Positions 16,542-25,530 are shown, counted from the first letter of the stretch. The stretch is 64,000 nucleotides of DNA from CAMCHP01 sp036835325 (GCA_036835325.1 DAITMF010000009.1:13728-77727); one strand, 5' to 3'. Numbers and translations: made by a program. The notes: generated from the letters alone by a model not told the origin.

Positions 16542-17525
16542 CTAGAAAGAAGGGCACGATATTGTGCGGAACTTCCGTCGCTTGGGTCGGCAGTCAAACT
16601 GGAAAGCCAGACTGACTTCGTGTGAGCCGCCCGTAGCGGGAGTCAATTCAGATACAGTTACGTCGTAGCTGTAGCCGAAGCGCACCACATCGGTTTGCAC
16701 ACCCACCAGCACGATAAAGGCATCGCGGTAATCGTTAAAGAACAATGCCCGGTACCAAATCCCGCCAACGAGTGGTCCTTTGTTTACGTACAAACCGAGA
16801 TTAAGTTGCTGAAATTCGCCTTGACGACGGTAGAGTACGTTGGGTGAAATGTTTGAATCGCTGTAACGTGAGCGACGATCGAGTGGAATTACGGCGCCAG
16901 CGTGCACGGTGTACTTCATTGGCAAACGGCTAACGCCCACGACCAATGATTCGTTGGGTTCGTTCAAGTGGTGAACAGCCAAGCCTGCATAGAAGCGCTC
17001 GCTGAAACCGAGAAGGCCTGCTGAGAAGTCAACGTTTTGACGGGGCTTGCCGCTAGGGGTGTCTTTGGTTTCATAGATAAATCCGCGGCGTGGGTCAATT
17101 TGGTCGCCAAAGGTGAGTTGGCTCCAGTCGATTGACTTTTGGAAGTAGGTTGCTTGAAGGCCTGCTTTGAGTGAGAAGGTTCGTGAAATCGGCTGCTGGT
17201 ATGAATAAATACCACTTACTGTTGTGGTATTGAGTGTACGCGCAGCTCGATCGTTCATCACAATCAAACCAAGGCCACCGCTGATGGTTTCGACGTGTTG
17301 GTCATAGCTGGCGCTGGTGGTAACGAAAGTACCGCTCAATGCCGGCCATTGGTTGCGGTAGTTCATGATCAATCGCGGACAACGCGCCGTACCCGCAAAC
17401 GCGGGGTTCAGGTAGAGCGGGTTGGCATAAAACTGCGTGAATTCCGGGTCCTGTGCGAGTGCCTCAGGAATCGTAATAAGTAGGGTACCTACCAGTGCCC
17501 AGAAATACAGTAACCGTCGCTTCAT
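16542..17525 (-). CDS. PorP/SprF family type IX secretion system outer-membrane protein
   Basis: A 327-residue beta-barrel protein with signal peptide MKRRLLYFWALVGTLLITIP...ALAQ. The family hallmark follows directly: DPEFTQFYANPLYLNPAFAG, then CPRLIMNYRNQWPAL and SYDQHVETISGGLG. PorP in Porphyromonas and SprF in Flavobacterium are outer-membrane components needed for T9SS function or for secretion of particular cargo, often type B substrates. The start is set at ATG 17525, where the signal peptide begins; the longer frame adds 35 unrelated residues covering the promoter. Followed by gldJ after 39 bp, and divergent from porU. Which PorP/SprF paralogue this is cannot be told here. Confidence 0.88.
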   Translation of the reverse strand: MKRRLLYFWALVGTLLITIPEALAQDPEFTQFYANPLYLNPAFAGTARCPRLIMNYRNQWPALSGTFVTTSASYDQHVETISGGLGLIVMNDRAARTLNTTTVSGIYSYQQPISRTFSLKAGLQATYFQKSIDWSQLTFGDQIDPRRGFIYETKDTPSGKPRQNVDFSAGLLGFSERFYAGLAVHHLNEPNESLVVGVSRLPMKYTVHAGAVIPLDRRSRYSDSNISPNVLYRRQGEFQQLNLGLYVNKGPLVGGIWYRALFFNDYRDAFIVLVGVQTDVVRFGYSYDVTVSELTPATGGSHEVSLAFQFDCRPKRRKFRTISCPSF

Positions 17526-17560
17526 TGCTTTCAGTTTGGTCTTCTTCTCCTCTAAACGAG

Positions 17561-17588
17561 CAATATTACGAAAAATTTCTACGAACAA
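17561..17588 (-). promoter_or_regulatory. Candidate promoter of porP-gldJ (TTG-N17-TAATATTG)
   Basis: On the minus strand: TTG at 17586-17588, 17 bp, then TAATATTG at 17561-17568, one mismatch from TAnnTTTG. The box ends 35 bp before the ATG at 17525. Confidence 0.45.
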
Positions 17589-17663
17589 TTCGCACATTGC
17601 TTGCAATAAGAGAACTTTCGCGCCGTTCAAATAGTTGCTTGAACCAAGACAATTCTTAGCGGC

Positions 17664-20600
17664 ATGCAGCGTTTCGCCCTTATTTTTATCCTACTTGCAC
17701 TGACCTTTGGGGCTGAGGCACAGCGCACATTGCCCGTTGATTACACGATTGAGTGGACGGATGAGGCCACGTTGCAACCCCTTCCTGTAGGTTCAATCGG
17801 CTTTGAAAATGCGCTCTGGGAGGATGAAATCCCGGTGGCTTTGTACGATCAGCGGATTGATTTTCGCGCTTCTCGGGCCGAATTTATCGTGGGTGATGTG
17901 CAATCTGAATCAGTTCCCGAAGCGAAATTGACCCAACGTCAACGCAGTCTTTTGCCAAATCAGTTGGTAATCGAACCCCGAATTGCCGATAGCAGGTACC
18001 ACTCTTACGTGCAGTTGCGCATTGTTCCGGTGTGGCGCGATGCGCAAACAGGCCAGATTCGTCGTCTGCTCAGTGTCTCGGGCGAAGTACGTGTAACACC
18101 GGGACGAAAAACAGCAGCCCGAACCATTGAATGGGAGAGTACATCAGTGCTCGCAGAAGGCGAATGGTACAAGTTGGCGATACCGCGTGATGGGGTGTAC
18201 CGCATCGATCGCTCATTCCTTGAGTCGATTGGCGTAAATGTGAGCCAAACCAACCCACAGAACTACAATATTTATGGAAATGGCATGGGAATGCTTCCGT
18301 TTGACAACAGCGTTGACCGGCCCGATGACCTTTTGGTCAATTCCATCCGTATTGAAGGCGAACAAGACGGCTCGTTCGATGCCAACGACTACATCCTTTT
18401 TTATGCCAAAGGACCCGATTCATGGGAGTACAACAGCGAAACCAATCGGTTTGTCCACGACAAGCATGCCTACAGTGACACGGCCTATTATTTCCTTCGG
18501 GTAGATGATGGTGTTGGTCAACGCATAACGTCGGCATCCGCCGTAGGCGCTCCAAATACATTCAGCACATCGTTCAGTGATCGGCAATTCATTGAAAATG
18601 AAGCGATCAACGCGGCGAAATCAGGCCGTGAGTTTTTTGGCGACCGTTTCACCTCGAGCCAATCGGTGCCGTACACATTTACGGTTCCAGGCTTGCTTGC
18701 TGAACCGGCCACTGTTGAGGCACGTGTTGCAGTGAAATCGCTCAATACCCCAAGCAGTTTTATCGTTAGTTTGGCGGGTCAACAAGTGGTGTTGTCGCCC
18801 TCGCAAGTCACCGGGAGTGTAACCGGAAACATTGTGAATCTTGCTGAAAACCAAGTCGTCGCCGTTCCTCCTGCAGGAAACACCTTGCAGGTAAACGTGC
18901 AGTTTCAGCCTCAGGTTGCCGATGCCGAAGGTTACCTCGATTACCTCCGTGTGAATGTGCGTAGGCAGCTGAGTTTTGTGGGCAATCAGCTCTTTTTTCG
19001 CGACCCTCAATCAGTAGGTAGCGGGAACATCACCCGATTTACGGTAACGAACGCCAATTCAGTTTTCGCCGTTTGGGATGTTACCAATCCGACACAACCG
19101 ATCAACATTCCATTCACGCAGAATGGTGGTTCAATCGAGTTTGATGTGGCCACCGATGAACTGAGAGAGTTTGCAGTATTCGCGAACTTCAATTATCCTA
19201 GTCCGGCGTTCAACAGCAAAGTCGAAAACCAAAACTTGCACGCGCTGAACGGTATCGACATGATTGTGCTCTCGGGCGAACGCTACCTTTCGGTAGCTGA
19301 GCAGTTCCGCGATTTGCACCTCCAAGACGGCCTTTCGATTGAGATTGTGACGCCCGAGCAGGTGTACAATGAATTTTCATCGGGCATTGCCGATGTGACT
19401 GCTATCAAATCGCTGATGAAAATGCTCTACGACCGAGCAGGCAGCAATGAGAACCTCAAGCCGAAGTATCTGCAGATTATCGGCGACGGAAGTTTCAACA
19501 ACCGCCATTTACCAGCCCAGTCGCCGTTTGTGATCACCTACCAAAGTTTGAATAGCATTTCACCGGTGTTCTCCTATGTGAGCGACGATTATTTTGGGTT
19601 TTTGGAAGATCAGTACGGCGAAGGGTTGGGCGATAAAATGTCGATCGGAATTGGCCGTATACCTTGTGAATCGGTTGCCGAAGGGTTGGGCTACATCAAC
19701 AAACTGCGCAACTATCGATCGGAAAATACCAGTCTGACAGGAGATGCTTTCTGTTTGGGTGATGCGCAACAATCGCCCTTTGGTAACTGGCGAAACATTA
19801 TCACCTTCATTTCAGACGACAAAGACGGAAGCTCAGGGCCAGGTGAAACAATTCACATGATCAATTCTGACGAGCACGCAAACCGTATATACAATGTTTA
19901 CAATGACTACGACGTGGTCAAAATTTACATGGACGCCTACCAGCAAATTACAACCCCGGGAGGTGAGCGTTATCCTGAAGTTGAAGAAGCCATCCGGCGT
20001 CGCGTCCAAAATGGTGCGCTCATAGTGAACTACATTGGCCACGGCGGCGAACGTGGCTTTGCACATGAACGTGTGCTAAATATCAGCACCATTCAAGGCT
20101 GGACAAACTTCAACCGATTGCCGGTTTTTGTAACGGCGACTTGCGAATTGGCGCGTTTTGACGACGTTGAGTTTAAATCAGCAGGAGAGTTGCTTATTAT
20201 GAATCCGCAAGGCGGAGCAATTGCAATGCTCACTACTACCCGTATTGTGTTCAGCGGTAGCAACCAAGAGTTGAACCGTGCATTCTTCAAAGTTGCGCTC
20301 GAAGACGAGACCATCGAAGAACTCACCTTGGGTTTCATCGCCATGGAAACCAAGAACGACGACCAAGTAAGTGATTCAAGCAACAAACGCAATTTTAGTT
20401 TATTGGGTTCAGTTGCCCAGCGCATGGCTTACCCGCGGGTGAATGTCTACACCACTGACATCAATGGTGTTGCTGTAAATGCAGCCGAGCCTGACACCGT
20501 TCGCTCCTTGCAACTTGTTTCGTTCACAGGCTACGTGGGCGATTCAGAAGGTACCAAACTAACCAATTTCAACGGGTTCGTTTACCCCACCGTATTCGAC

Positions 20601-21521
20601 AAACGGTCGAACATTACCACCTTGAACAATGATAACGCCCCAACACAGTACAGCTACGACGTGTGGCGCAATACGATTTATCGCGGCAAAGCAAGCGTTG
20701 TGAACGGAGATTTCACTTTTTCATTCATTGTTCCGCGTGACATTGATTTTGAATTTGGGGATGGACGAGTGAGCTACTACGCCGTTGCAGGTGACGTTGA
20801 CGGACACGGCCATTTTGAAGATTTCGTCATTGGAGGAGCTTTGGAAGGAGCTCAATTAAGCACCGTCGCACCTGAACTAGGAGTGTTTATGAATGACACC
20901 ACCTTCGTTTCGGGTGGAACAACCAATGAGAACCCTCTTCTGCTGGCTCGCATCAACGCTGAGAATGGAGTCAACACCGCCGGTGCAGGAATTGGCCATG
21001 ACCTCCGCGCCATTTTAGACGGGAACACCAACAACCCCATTGTTCTCAATGACTTTTACGAAGCCGATTTGGATACCTACCAACGTGGGTCAATTCGCTA
21101 CCAGCTTGATCAATTGTCGGAGGGTTTGCACAACATCAGCGTTAAGGTTTGGGACGTTCACAACAACTCTGCTGAATCATTTACCGAGTTTGTTGTGGCT
21201 GGTTCAGCAGAGATGGCGCTCGCGTACGTTTTGAATTATCCCAACCCGTTTACAACGCGCACACAGTTCATGTTTGAGCACAACCAAGCATGCGAGGTAC
21301 TTGATGTTCAACTTCAAGTATTCACTGTTTCAGGAAAAATCGTGAAGTCAATTAACCGTACCGTTCAAACGCAAGGCTTTCGGGCCGAGCCTATCGAATG
21401 GGACGGATTGGATGATTTCGGCGACACCATTGGTCGGGGTGTATATGTTTACCGACTCAAAGTCAGCACACCCGACGGTTTGTCAGCAGAACGCTTTGAA
21501 AAGCTAGTCATTCTGCGATAA
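17664..21521 (+). CDS. porU: Type IX secretion system sortase PorU
   Basis: PorU is the surface gingipain-like (C25 family) cysteine protease that removes the C-terminal sorting domain of T9SS cargo and attaches it to anionic lipopolysaccharide. The protein has 1285 residues, close to the family size. The signal peptide is MQRFALIFILLALTFGAEAQ. The catalytic pair is visible: His793 in VNYIGHGGERGFAHE and Cys827 in LPVFVTATCELARFDD. The C25 domain starts near residue 525 (IDMIVLSGERYL). The C-terminal 95 residues, from YVLNYPNPFTTRT, resemble a sorting domain; PorU is known to keep its own. It is divergent from porP-gldJ and followed by porV after 55 bp. Confidence 0.96.
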   Translation: MQRFALIFILLALTFGAEAQRTLPVDYTIEWTDEATLQPLPVGSIGFENALWEDEIPVALYDQRIDFRASRAEFIVGDVQSESVPEAKLTQRQRSLLPNQLVIEPRIADSRYHSYVQLRIVPVWRDAQTGQIRRLLSVSGEVRVTPGRKTAARTIEWESTSVLAEGEWYKLAIPRDGVYRIDRSFLESIGVNVSQTNPQNYNIYGNGMGMLPFDNSVDRPDDLLVNSIRIEGEQDGSFDANDYILFYAKGPDSWEYNSETNRFVHDKHAYSDTAYYFLRVDDGVGQRITSASAVGAPNTFSTSFSDRQFIENEAINAAKSGREFFGDRFTSSQSVPYTFTVPGLLAEPATVEARVAVKSLNTPSSFIVSLAGQQVVLSPSQVTGSVTGNIVNLAENQVVAVPPAGNTLQVNVQFQPQVADAEGYLDYLRVNVRRQLSFVGNQLFFRDPQSVGSGNITRFTVTNANSVFAVWDVTNPTQPINIPFTQNGGSIEFDVATDELREFAVFANFNYPSPAFNSKVENQNLHALNGIDMIVLSGERYLSVAEQFRDLHLQDGLSIEIVTPEQVYNEFSSGIADVTAIKSLMKMLYDRAGSNENLKPKYLQIIGDGSFNNRHLPAQSPFVITYQSLNSISPVFSYVSDDYFGFLEDQYGEGLGDKMSIGIGRIPCESVAEGLGYINKLRNYRSENTSLTGDAFCLGDAQQSPFGNWRNIITFISDDKDGSSGPGETIHMINSDEHANRIYNVYNDYDVVKIYMDAYQQITTPGGERYPEVEEAIRRRVQNGALIVNYIGHGGERGFAHERVLNISTIQGWTNFNRLPVFVTATCELARFDDVEFKSAGELLIMNPQGGAIAMLTTTRIVFSGSNQELNRAFFKVALEDETIEELTLGFIAMETKNDDQVSDSSNKRNFSLLGSVAQRMAYPRVNVYTTDINGVAVNAAEPDTVRSLQLVSFTGYVGDSEGTKLTNFNGFVYPTVFDKRSNITTLNNDNAPTQYSYDVWRNTIYRGKASVVNGDFTFSFIVPRDIDFEFGDGRVSYYAVAGDVDGHGHFEDFVIGGALEGAQLSTVAPELGVFMNDTTFVSGGTTNENPLLLARINAENGVNTAGAGIGHDLRAILDGNTNNPIVLNDFYEADLDTYQRGSIRYQLDQLSEGLHNISVKVWDVHNNSAESFTEFVVAGSAEMALAYVLNYPNPFTTRTQFMFEHNQACEVLDVQLQVFTVSGKIVKSINRTVQTQGFRAEPIEWDGLDDFGDTIGRGVYVYRLKVSTPDGLSAERFEKLVILR

Positions 21522-21545
21522 CCGAACTTTTTGCACACCTATGCG

Positions 21546-21553
21546 TATATTTG
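21546..21553 (+). promoter_or_regulatory. porV -7 promoter box TATATTTG
   Basis: An exact TAnnTTTG match 23 bp before the ATG at 21577. No well-spaced -33 TTG is seen (the TTTG at 21530-21533 is only 12 bp upstream). It suggests porV can be expressed apart from porU, and rules against the ATG at 21541 as the true start. Confidence 0.55.
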
Positions 21554-21576
21554 CCAACTCTTGTAAGCTAACATTC

Positions 21577-22824
21577 ATGAACGCACGTATTGCCCTTGTG
21601 GCATTGACGGTAGGGCTCTGCGCCACTTCCGCCCAGGCACAACTTCAAAGCCAAGTAGAGCGCGCCCAACAGGTTCAGCTCAACACCATTACTACGGCTG
21701 TTCCGTTTTTGTTGATTGCACCTGACTCACGTTCAGGAGCGCTTGGCGATGCCGGTGTCGCACTTTCAGCAGATGCAGCCAGCTTGCATTGGAACCCGGC
21801 CAAGATGGCCTTTGCTGAAAACGAATTCGAGGTGACATTGTCGTACTCTCCGTGGCTGCGTGCCCTTGTTGACGACATGAACTTGGCGTATGTGTCGGGT
21901 TTTCGTCGGTTGAACAAGAACCAAGCGGTTGGTGCCGGTATTCGTTTCTTTTCGCTCGGTCAAATTACCTTCACCGATGAGGTGGGTTCAGCCATTCGGG
22001 ATTTCCGTCCGGCTGAGTTTTCACTCGATGCTGCATTTTCACAAAAGCTATCGAGCCGGTTTTCGGGCGGTATCGGAGCGCGTTTCATTAACTCGAACCT
22101 TACCGGTAACATGAATATTCTCGGGGCCGATAGCCGTCCGGGTCGTTCAGTGGCCGTTGATGTGGGCCTCTTCTACACCAATGACAAGGTGAAGTTGGGC
22201 GATAAGAAAGCCATCTGGAACTGGGGCTTGAACATCAGCAACATCGGCGCGAAAATGAGCTACACAGAGACGGCCCAGCGCGACTTTATTCCGGCGAACT
22301 TACGCATCGGAACTGCGTTCACTGCGCTTCTCGACGAGTACAATAGCCTCACCTTCGTGTTGGATGCGAACAAGCTTCTGGTGCCAACACCACCGGTGTA
22401 CGACCAAGCTGATCGCAGTCAAATCATTTCAGGACTCGACCCTGACGTGGGTGTTGCGCAAGCAATGGTTCAAAGCTTTTACGATGCTCCGGGGAATGTG
22501 ATTTTTCAGCAAGACGGTTCGTTTTTGATTGAAGATGGCAGCCGCCTCCGCGAAGAATTTCGTGAGGTAAACCTAGGTGGTGGTTTGGAGTACTGGTACG
22601 ACGGTCAGTTCGCTTTCCGTACAGGGTATTTTTACGAGCATTTCACAAAGGGTAACCGTCAATTCATCACTCTGGGTGCTGGTTTGCGCTATACCGTATT
22701 TGCGATTGACCTCTCTTACCTGATTTCAACCACCCAGCAGAACCCACTTGCGAACACCTTGCGTTTCACACTCCGTTTGGAGTTTGATAAGCTTGACGGT
22801 GGTAGCAACCGTTCTGAGGGCTAA
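21577..22824 (+). CDS. porV: Type IX secretion system outer-membrane shuttle protein PorV (LptO)
   Basis: PorV is a 14-strand outer-membrane barrel of the FadL type that takes cargo from the SprA/Sov translocon to the PorU sortase. The protein has 415 residues. The signal peptide is MNARIALVALTVGLCATSAQAQ. Motifs: AVPFLLIAPDSRSGALGDAG, ASLHWNPAKMAF, LSYSPWLRALVDDMNLAYVSG and the C-terminal barrel end TLRFTLRLEFD. The start is chosen at 21577, where the signal peptide begins; the ORF from 21541 would include the promoter box. It follows porU in the same direction, and ispF follows after 14 bp. Confidence 0.96.
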   Translation: MNARIALVALTVGLCATSAQAQLQSQVERAQQVQLNTITTAVPFLLIAPDSRSGALGDAGVALSADAASLHWNPAKMAFAENEFEVTLSYSPWLRALVDDMNLAYVSGFRRLNKNQAVGAGIRFFSLGQITFTDEVGSAIRDFRPAEFSLDAAFSQKLSSRFSGGIGARFINSNLTGNMNILGADSRPGRSVAVDVGLFYTNDKVKLGDKKAIWNWGLNISNIGAKMSYTETAQRDFIPANLRIGTAFTALLDEYNSLTFVLDANKLLVPTPPVYDQADRSQIISGLDPDVGVAQAMVQSFYDAPGNVIFQQDGSFLIEDGSRLREEFREVNLGGGLEYWYDGQFAFRTGYFYEHFTKGNRQFITLGAGLRYTVFAIDLSYLISTTQQNPLANTLRFTLRLEFDKLDGGSNRSEG

Positions 22825-22838
22825 GTACTTCATCCCGT

Positions 22839-23324
22839 ATGCATCCTTTCCGCGTTGGCTTCGGCTACGACGTACATCAGCTTGCTGAAGGCTACGATTT
22901 GTGGCTCGGTGGCATTAAAGTCGATCACTATTTGGGAGCCGTAGGCCACAGCGATGCCGATGTTGTACTGCACGTAATTTGCGACGCCCTATTGGGTGCA
23001 GCCAATCTGCGTGATATTGGGTACCATTTTCCCGATACCGACCCTGCATACAAGGGCATTGACAGCAAGATTTTGCTCCGTGAAACCATGCGCATTGTGC
23101 GCGAAGCAGGTTTCGAATTGGGCAATGTGGATGTTTCCTTGGCCTTGCAACGTCCGAAGGTGAAAGATTACATTCCTGCGATGTGCGCATGCATTGCCGA
23201 AACGGCGGGTGTGGAGCTCAATTTGGTCTCTGTAAAAGCCACCACAACGGAGAAACTCGGGTTTGTAGGCGAAGAGAAGGGTGTCAGCGCATACGCTGTG
23301 GTTTTGATTTATCAGCGCGCTTAA
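22839..23324 (+). CDS. ispF: 2-C-methyl-D-erythritol 2,4-cyclodiphosphate synthase
   Basis: IspF cyclises CDP-methylerythritol 2-phosphate in the non-mevalonate isoprenoid pathway, releasing CMP. The 161 residues are the standard length. The zinc and substrate motifs are present: GFGYDVHQL near residue 8 (Asp and His ligands), VGHSDADVVLHVICDALLG (including a His ligand), IGYHFPDTDP, and the C-terminal ATTTEKLGFVGEEKG. It lies 14 bp behind porV and is probably co-transcribed with it, though functionally unrelated. The downstream gene is convergent. Confidence 0.97.
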   Translation: MHPFRVGFGYDVHQLAEGYDLWLGGIKVDHYLGAVGHSDADVVLHVICDALLGAANLRDIGYHFPDTDPAYKGIDSKILLRETMRIVREAGFELGNVDVSLALQRPKVKDYIPAMCACIAETAGVELNLVSVKATTTEKLGFVGEEKGVSAYAVVLIYQRA

Positions 23325-23396
23325 CGGTTCTTCATACACTTGGGGCGTACACATTTGAGACTTGCTGAGAGCAGGTCATCCATCCACCCAAAAAAA

Positions 23397-24131
23397 TCAA
23401 TCGCCTGAGTCGGCAGAGGTCTCTTCGTAGTGTGCATTTTGCGCATCGGCGTAGAAGAATACCTTGACGAGGGCTGTATCGCGCAGAAAATCAATTCTGC
23501 CAACCTCAACACGGTTGATGACAATGCCTGTGCGTTCTTCAAGATCGGCCTTGAGGGCGTCACGGTTTCCTGATTTGATGAGTTCAATGCGCTCGTACAA
23601 GACGATTTTGAACGATTCGTGACGGAGCAACCAAAGGCGTTCGAGGCCATAGGCCAAGCCAATCGTGAGCACATTTGCAACGAGCACCTCGGCGATGGTG
23701 ATGCCGCTGACCAAAGAGTTCATCACTGACAAGCCGATGACGATGAACAGGTAGGTCATCTCTTTGGTAGGAATGGAGTCGGTTCGGTAGCGTATGATGC
23801 CGAATATCGCGAACAGGCCGAGGGCAAAAGCAAGGTCAATTTTCACATTGGCCAGCAGGTAGCAAAGGAAGAAAATAGCCACCGAGACCAGCATGAAGGT
23901 GAACATGTAGTCTTTTCGCTTGGTGATCGGATAGTAAATCATGCGAACGAGAACGGTAATGGAGGCCAAGTTCAATGACAGCCGAACGAGCAAATTGATG
24001 AAGCTGTTTTTCTCGAAGAAAACGAGATCAGGGTTGCCGTTTTGTGCAAATGCTGGTGTTGCGGTGAGGATAAACAGTCCAATTAGGCTGCCTTTCGCAA
24101 TAGCTGCGAAGATTCGGGCAAGAGGGGTCAT
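23397..24131 (-). CDS. DUF4956 membrane protein, partner of the VTC-domain gene
   Basis: A 244-residue integral membrane protein. An N-terminal signal-like segment (GSLIGLFILTATPAFAQ) is followed by about four more hydrophobic segments (LVRLSLNLASITVLVRMIYY, YMFTFMLVSVAIFFLCYLL, IDLAFALGLFAIFGIIRYRT, MTYLFIVIGLSVMNSL) and a soluble C-terminal tail with KADLEERTGIVINRVEVGRI. The GLFAIFGIIRYRTDSIPTKE stretch is typical of DUF4956. The start at ATG 24131 leaves 13 bp to the VTC gene ahead. DUF4956 genes commonly sit next to VTC-domain genes. A role in membrane-linked polyphosphate formation is inference. Confidence 0.85.
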   Translation of the reverse strand: MTPLARIFAAIAKGSLIGLFILTATPAFAQNGNPDLVFFEKNSFINLLVRLSLNLASITVLVRMIYYPITKRKDYMFTFMLVSVAIFFLCYLLANVKIDLAFALGLFAIFGIIRYRTDSIPTKEMTYLFIVIGLSVMNSLVSGITIAEVLVANVLTIGLAYGLERLWLLRHESFKIVLYERIELIKSGNRDALKADLEERTGIVINRVEVGRIDFLRDTALVKVFFYADAQNAHYEETSADSGD

Positions 24132-24144
24132 CGGTTGGCAGGGT

Positions 24145-24906
24145 TTACAGGCGGTGGTTGGTTTCAAGCTTGCGGATGCGACGCAATTTTACGTTAATAA
24201 AGTTCTTCTTCGCCGCGTCGTTCAACATTCCGATACCGAGGCAGTATTTGCTGACAGAGTCAGGACGGATGTGGCGTTCTTTCGCCATTCGGGCGAAGGT
24301 CGCTTCACGGTCAAAGACCGGTTGCTTGAGTTCGGCGATGGCCAGTGTATCGAAGTGGCTTTCTTGGCCGTCAGCGTCTCGGAAGCGCAGGTTCAAGTCA
24401 ACGGTCATTCGTTCACCGGTTGCCAGATTGGCCAAGGTAATGCGGTCAAATGTGTTGAATAAGGTAGGGATGAGCTTGGGTTGCTCACCTACGTTGTCTC
24501 CGAGAAACACCAAATCATCGCTTGTGAGGTAATCACGGATGTCAGCGATAGGTTTGCGGTATTTTACGGTGCGTTCGGTGTTGGTTTTGAACTTGGCCTC
24601 GAGGAAGCTTGCACCGGTTGATCCGTACTTTCGAATACGCACCTTCAAACGATTGCGTTTGCCCCGTTGGTGGAGCGTGTAAAAAAGCAGATCTTCGGTA
24701 TCGAAATATTGAGATTCGTAAGGAGACATGCGGAAGTTGTTGACCTCCAAAACTGCGTAATCGCTCATTAGGAAAGGCAACATGTCAACCACATCACGAA
24801 GGTGGAAGATGTATTTAGTGTCATGGCGATCAAGAAGCGCCACACTGTCCATCTGTTCCAATGTGATGGGCTGAAATCCTTGCAGTATCTTCAGCACATT
24901 ATCCAA
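24145..24906 (-). CDS. VTC-domain protein, polyphosphate polymerase-like
   Basis: It belongs to the CYTH-related VTC superfamily; in yeast Vtc4 this domain makes polyphosphate from ATP. The tunnel residues are visible: LLDRHDTKYIFHLRD near the start, RIRKYG, FLEAKFKTNTERTVKYR, TVDLNLRFR and AIAELKQPVFDR, i.e. the expected basic and Glu positions. The start is uncertain: the ORF extends to an ATG at 24996, but that overlaps divergent cdd, and the family begins at about ILQGFQPITLEQMD. TTG 24906 or GTG 24897 therefore seem likely, giving about 250 residues. Followed by the DUF4956 gene after 13 bp. The bacterial activity is inferred. Confidence 0.85.
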   Translation of the reverse strand: MDNVLKILQGFQPITLEQMDSVALLDRHDTKYIFHLRDVVDMLPFLMSDYAVLEVNNFRMSPYESQYFDTEDLLFYTLHQRGKRNRLKVRIRKYGSTGASFLEAKFKTNTERTVKYRKPIADIRDYLTSDDLVFLGDNVGEQPKLIPTLFNTFDRITLANLATGERMTVDLNLRFRDADGQESHFDTLAIAELKQPVFDREATFARMAKERHIRPDSVSKYCLGIGMLNDAAKKNFINVKLRRIRKLETNHRL

Positions 24907-24926
24907 TGTTACGAAATTAAGAAATT

Positions 24927-24942
24927 TGCGCAGCTGTGCGCA
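24927..24942. promoter_or_regulatory. TGCGCA-N4-TGCGCA repeat between the divergent VTC and cdd genes
   Basis: Two copies of the self-complementary hexamer TGCGCA separated by 4 bp, so both a direct and an inverted repeat, in the divergent intergenic region. The geometry would suit a dimeric regulator. No factor is identified. Confidence 0.35.
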
Positions 24943-24969
24943 CACAGCATTCAAATTAGTTAGAGTACT

Positions 24970-25461
24970 ATGAAAACGAACCAAGTGTTGCTTCATTACA
25001 CCGAATATAAGGCGGGAGAGGCGTTGTTGGAGGGCGATGCTCTGTTGGTGAGTGCAGCCCTCAATGCGCGTGAGAACGCCTACGCTCCGTATTCAAATTA
25101 CAAGGTTGGCGCTGCCCTCTTGTTGAGCGAGGGCACGATTGTGGTAGGAAACAACCAAGAGAATGCGGCTTATCCTTCCGGATTGTGCGCCGAGCGGGTG
25201 GCATTGTTTGCTGCCCGAGCGCAGTACCCGAAACAAGCCATTCTTGCGTTGGCCGTTGTGACTTCGGGTGAACCTGATGACTCACCGGCTTCTCCGTGCG
25301 GGTCGTGCCGGCAGGTCATGGCAGAGTTTGAACAGCTCCAAGGTAAGGCCATGCGTTTGATTATGGCGAATACGAGCAAGGCGGCCGTTGTTTTCGATCG
25401 GGCCTCTGATCTTCTCCCGTTTTGTTTCACGTGCGAACAACTCGGAAAAGACGTAAAATGA
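24970..25461 (+). CDS. cdd: Cytidine deaminase
   Basis: Deaminates cytidine and deoxycytidine to (deoxy)uridine in pyrimidine salvage. The 163-residue protein has the zinc signature: Cys73-Ala-Glu75 (LCAERVALFAA, Glu75 as proton shuttle) and Cys110/Cys113 in SPCGSCRQVMAEF. Substrate-binding motifs NAYAPYSNYKVGAALL and NNQENAAYPSGLCAER are intact. The start is the ATG giving MKTNQVLL. Divergent from the VTC gene; pdhA follows 69 bp downstream with its own promoter box. As I recall it, cdd next to pdhA and porV is common in Flavobacteriia. Confidence 0.96.
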   Translation: MKTNQVLLHYTEYKAGEALLEGDALLVSAALNARENAYAPYSNYKVGAALLLSEGTIVVGNNQENAAYPSGLCAERVALFAARAQYPKQAILALAVVTSGEPDDSPASPCGSCRQVMAEFEQLQGKAMRLIMANTSKAAVVFDRASDLLPFCFTCEQLGKDVK

Positions 25462-25495
25462 AGGTCAAAATACAGGCATTCCCGACTTACGTCAC

Positions 25496-25503
25496 TATAT
25501 TTG
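25496..25503 (+). promoter_or_regulatory. pdhA -7 promoter box TATATTTG
   Basis: An exact TAnnTTTG match 27 bp before the pdhA ATG at 25531. No convincing -33 TTG upstream. It overlaps the TTG at 25501, so the upstream-extended frame is not the real start. Confidence 0.55.
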
Positions 25504-25530
25504 CCCACTCATTCAGATAGAATTACCGTT

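Noticed and set aside
23361..23376. Small hairpin ACTTGCT-GAG-AGCAGGT between ispF and the DUF4956 gene
   Set aside because: The 7-bp stem includes a G-U pair and no T-run follows on either strand, so it was not called as a terminator.
24970..24996. Long VTC frame starting at 24996 and overlapping cdd
   Set aside because: The extra N-terminal residues do not match the family, and the overlap covers the cdd start and the TGCGCA element; a start near 24906 is preferred.
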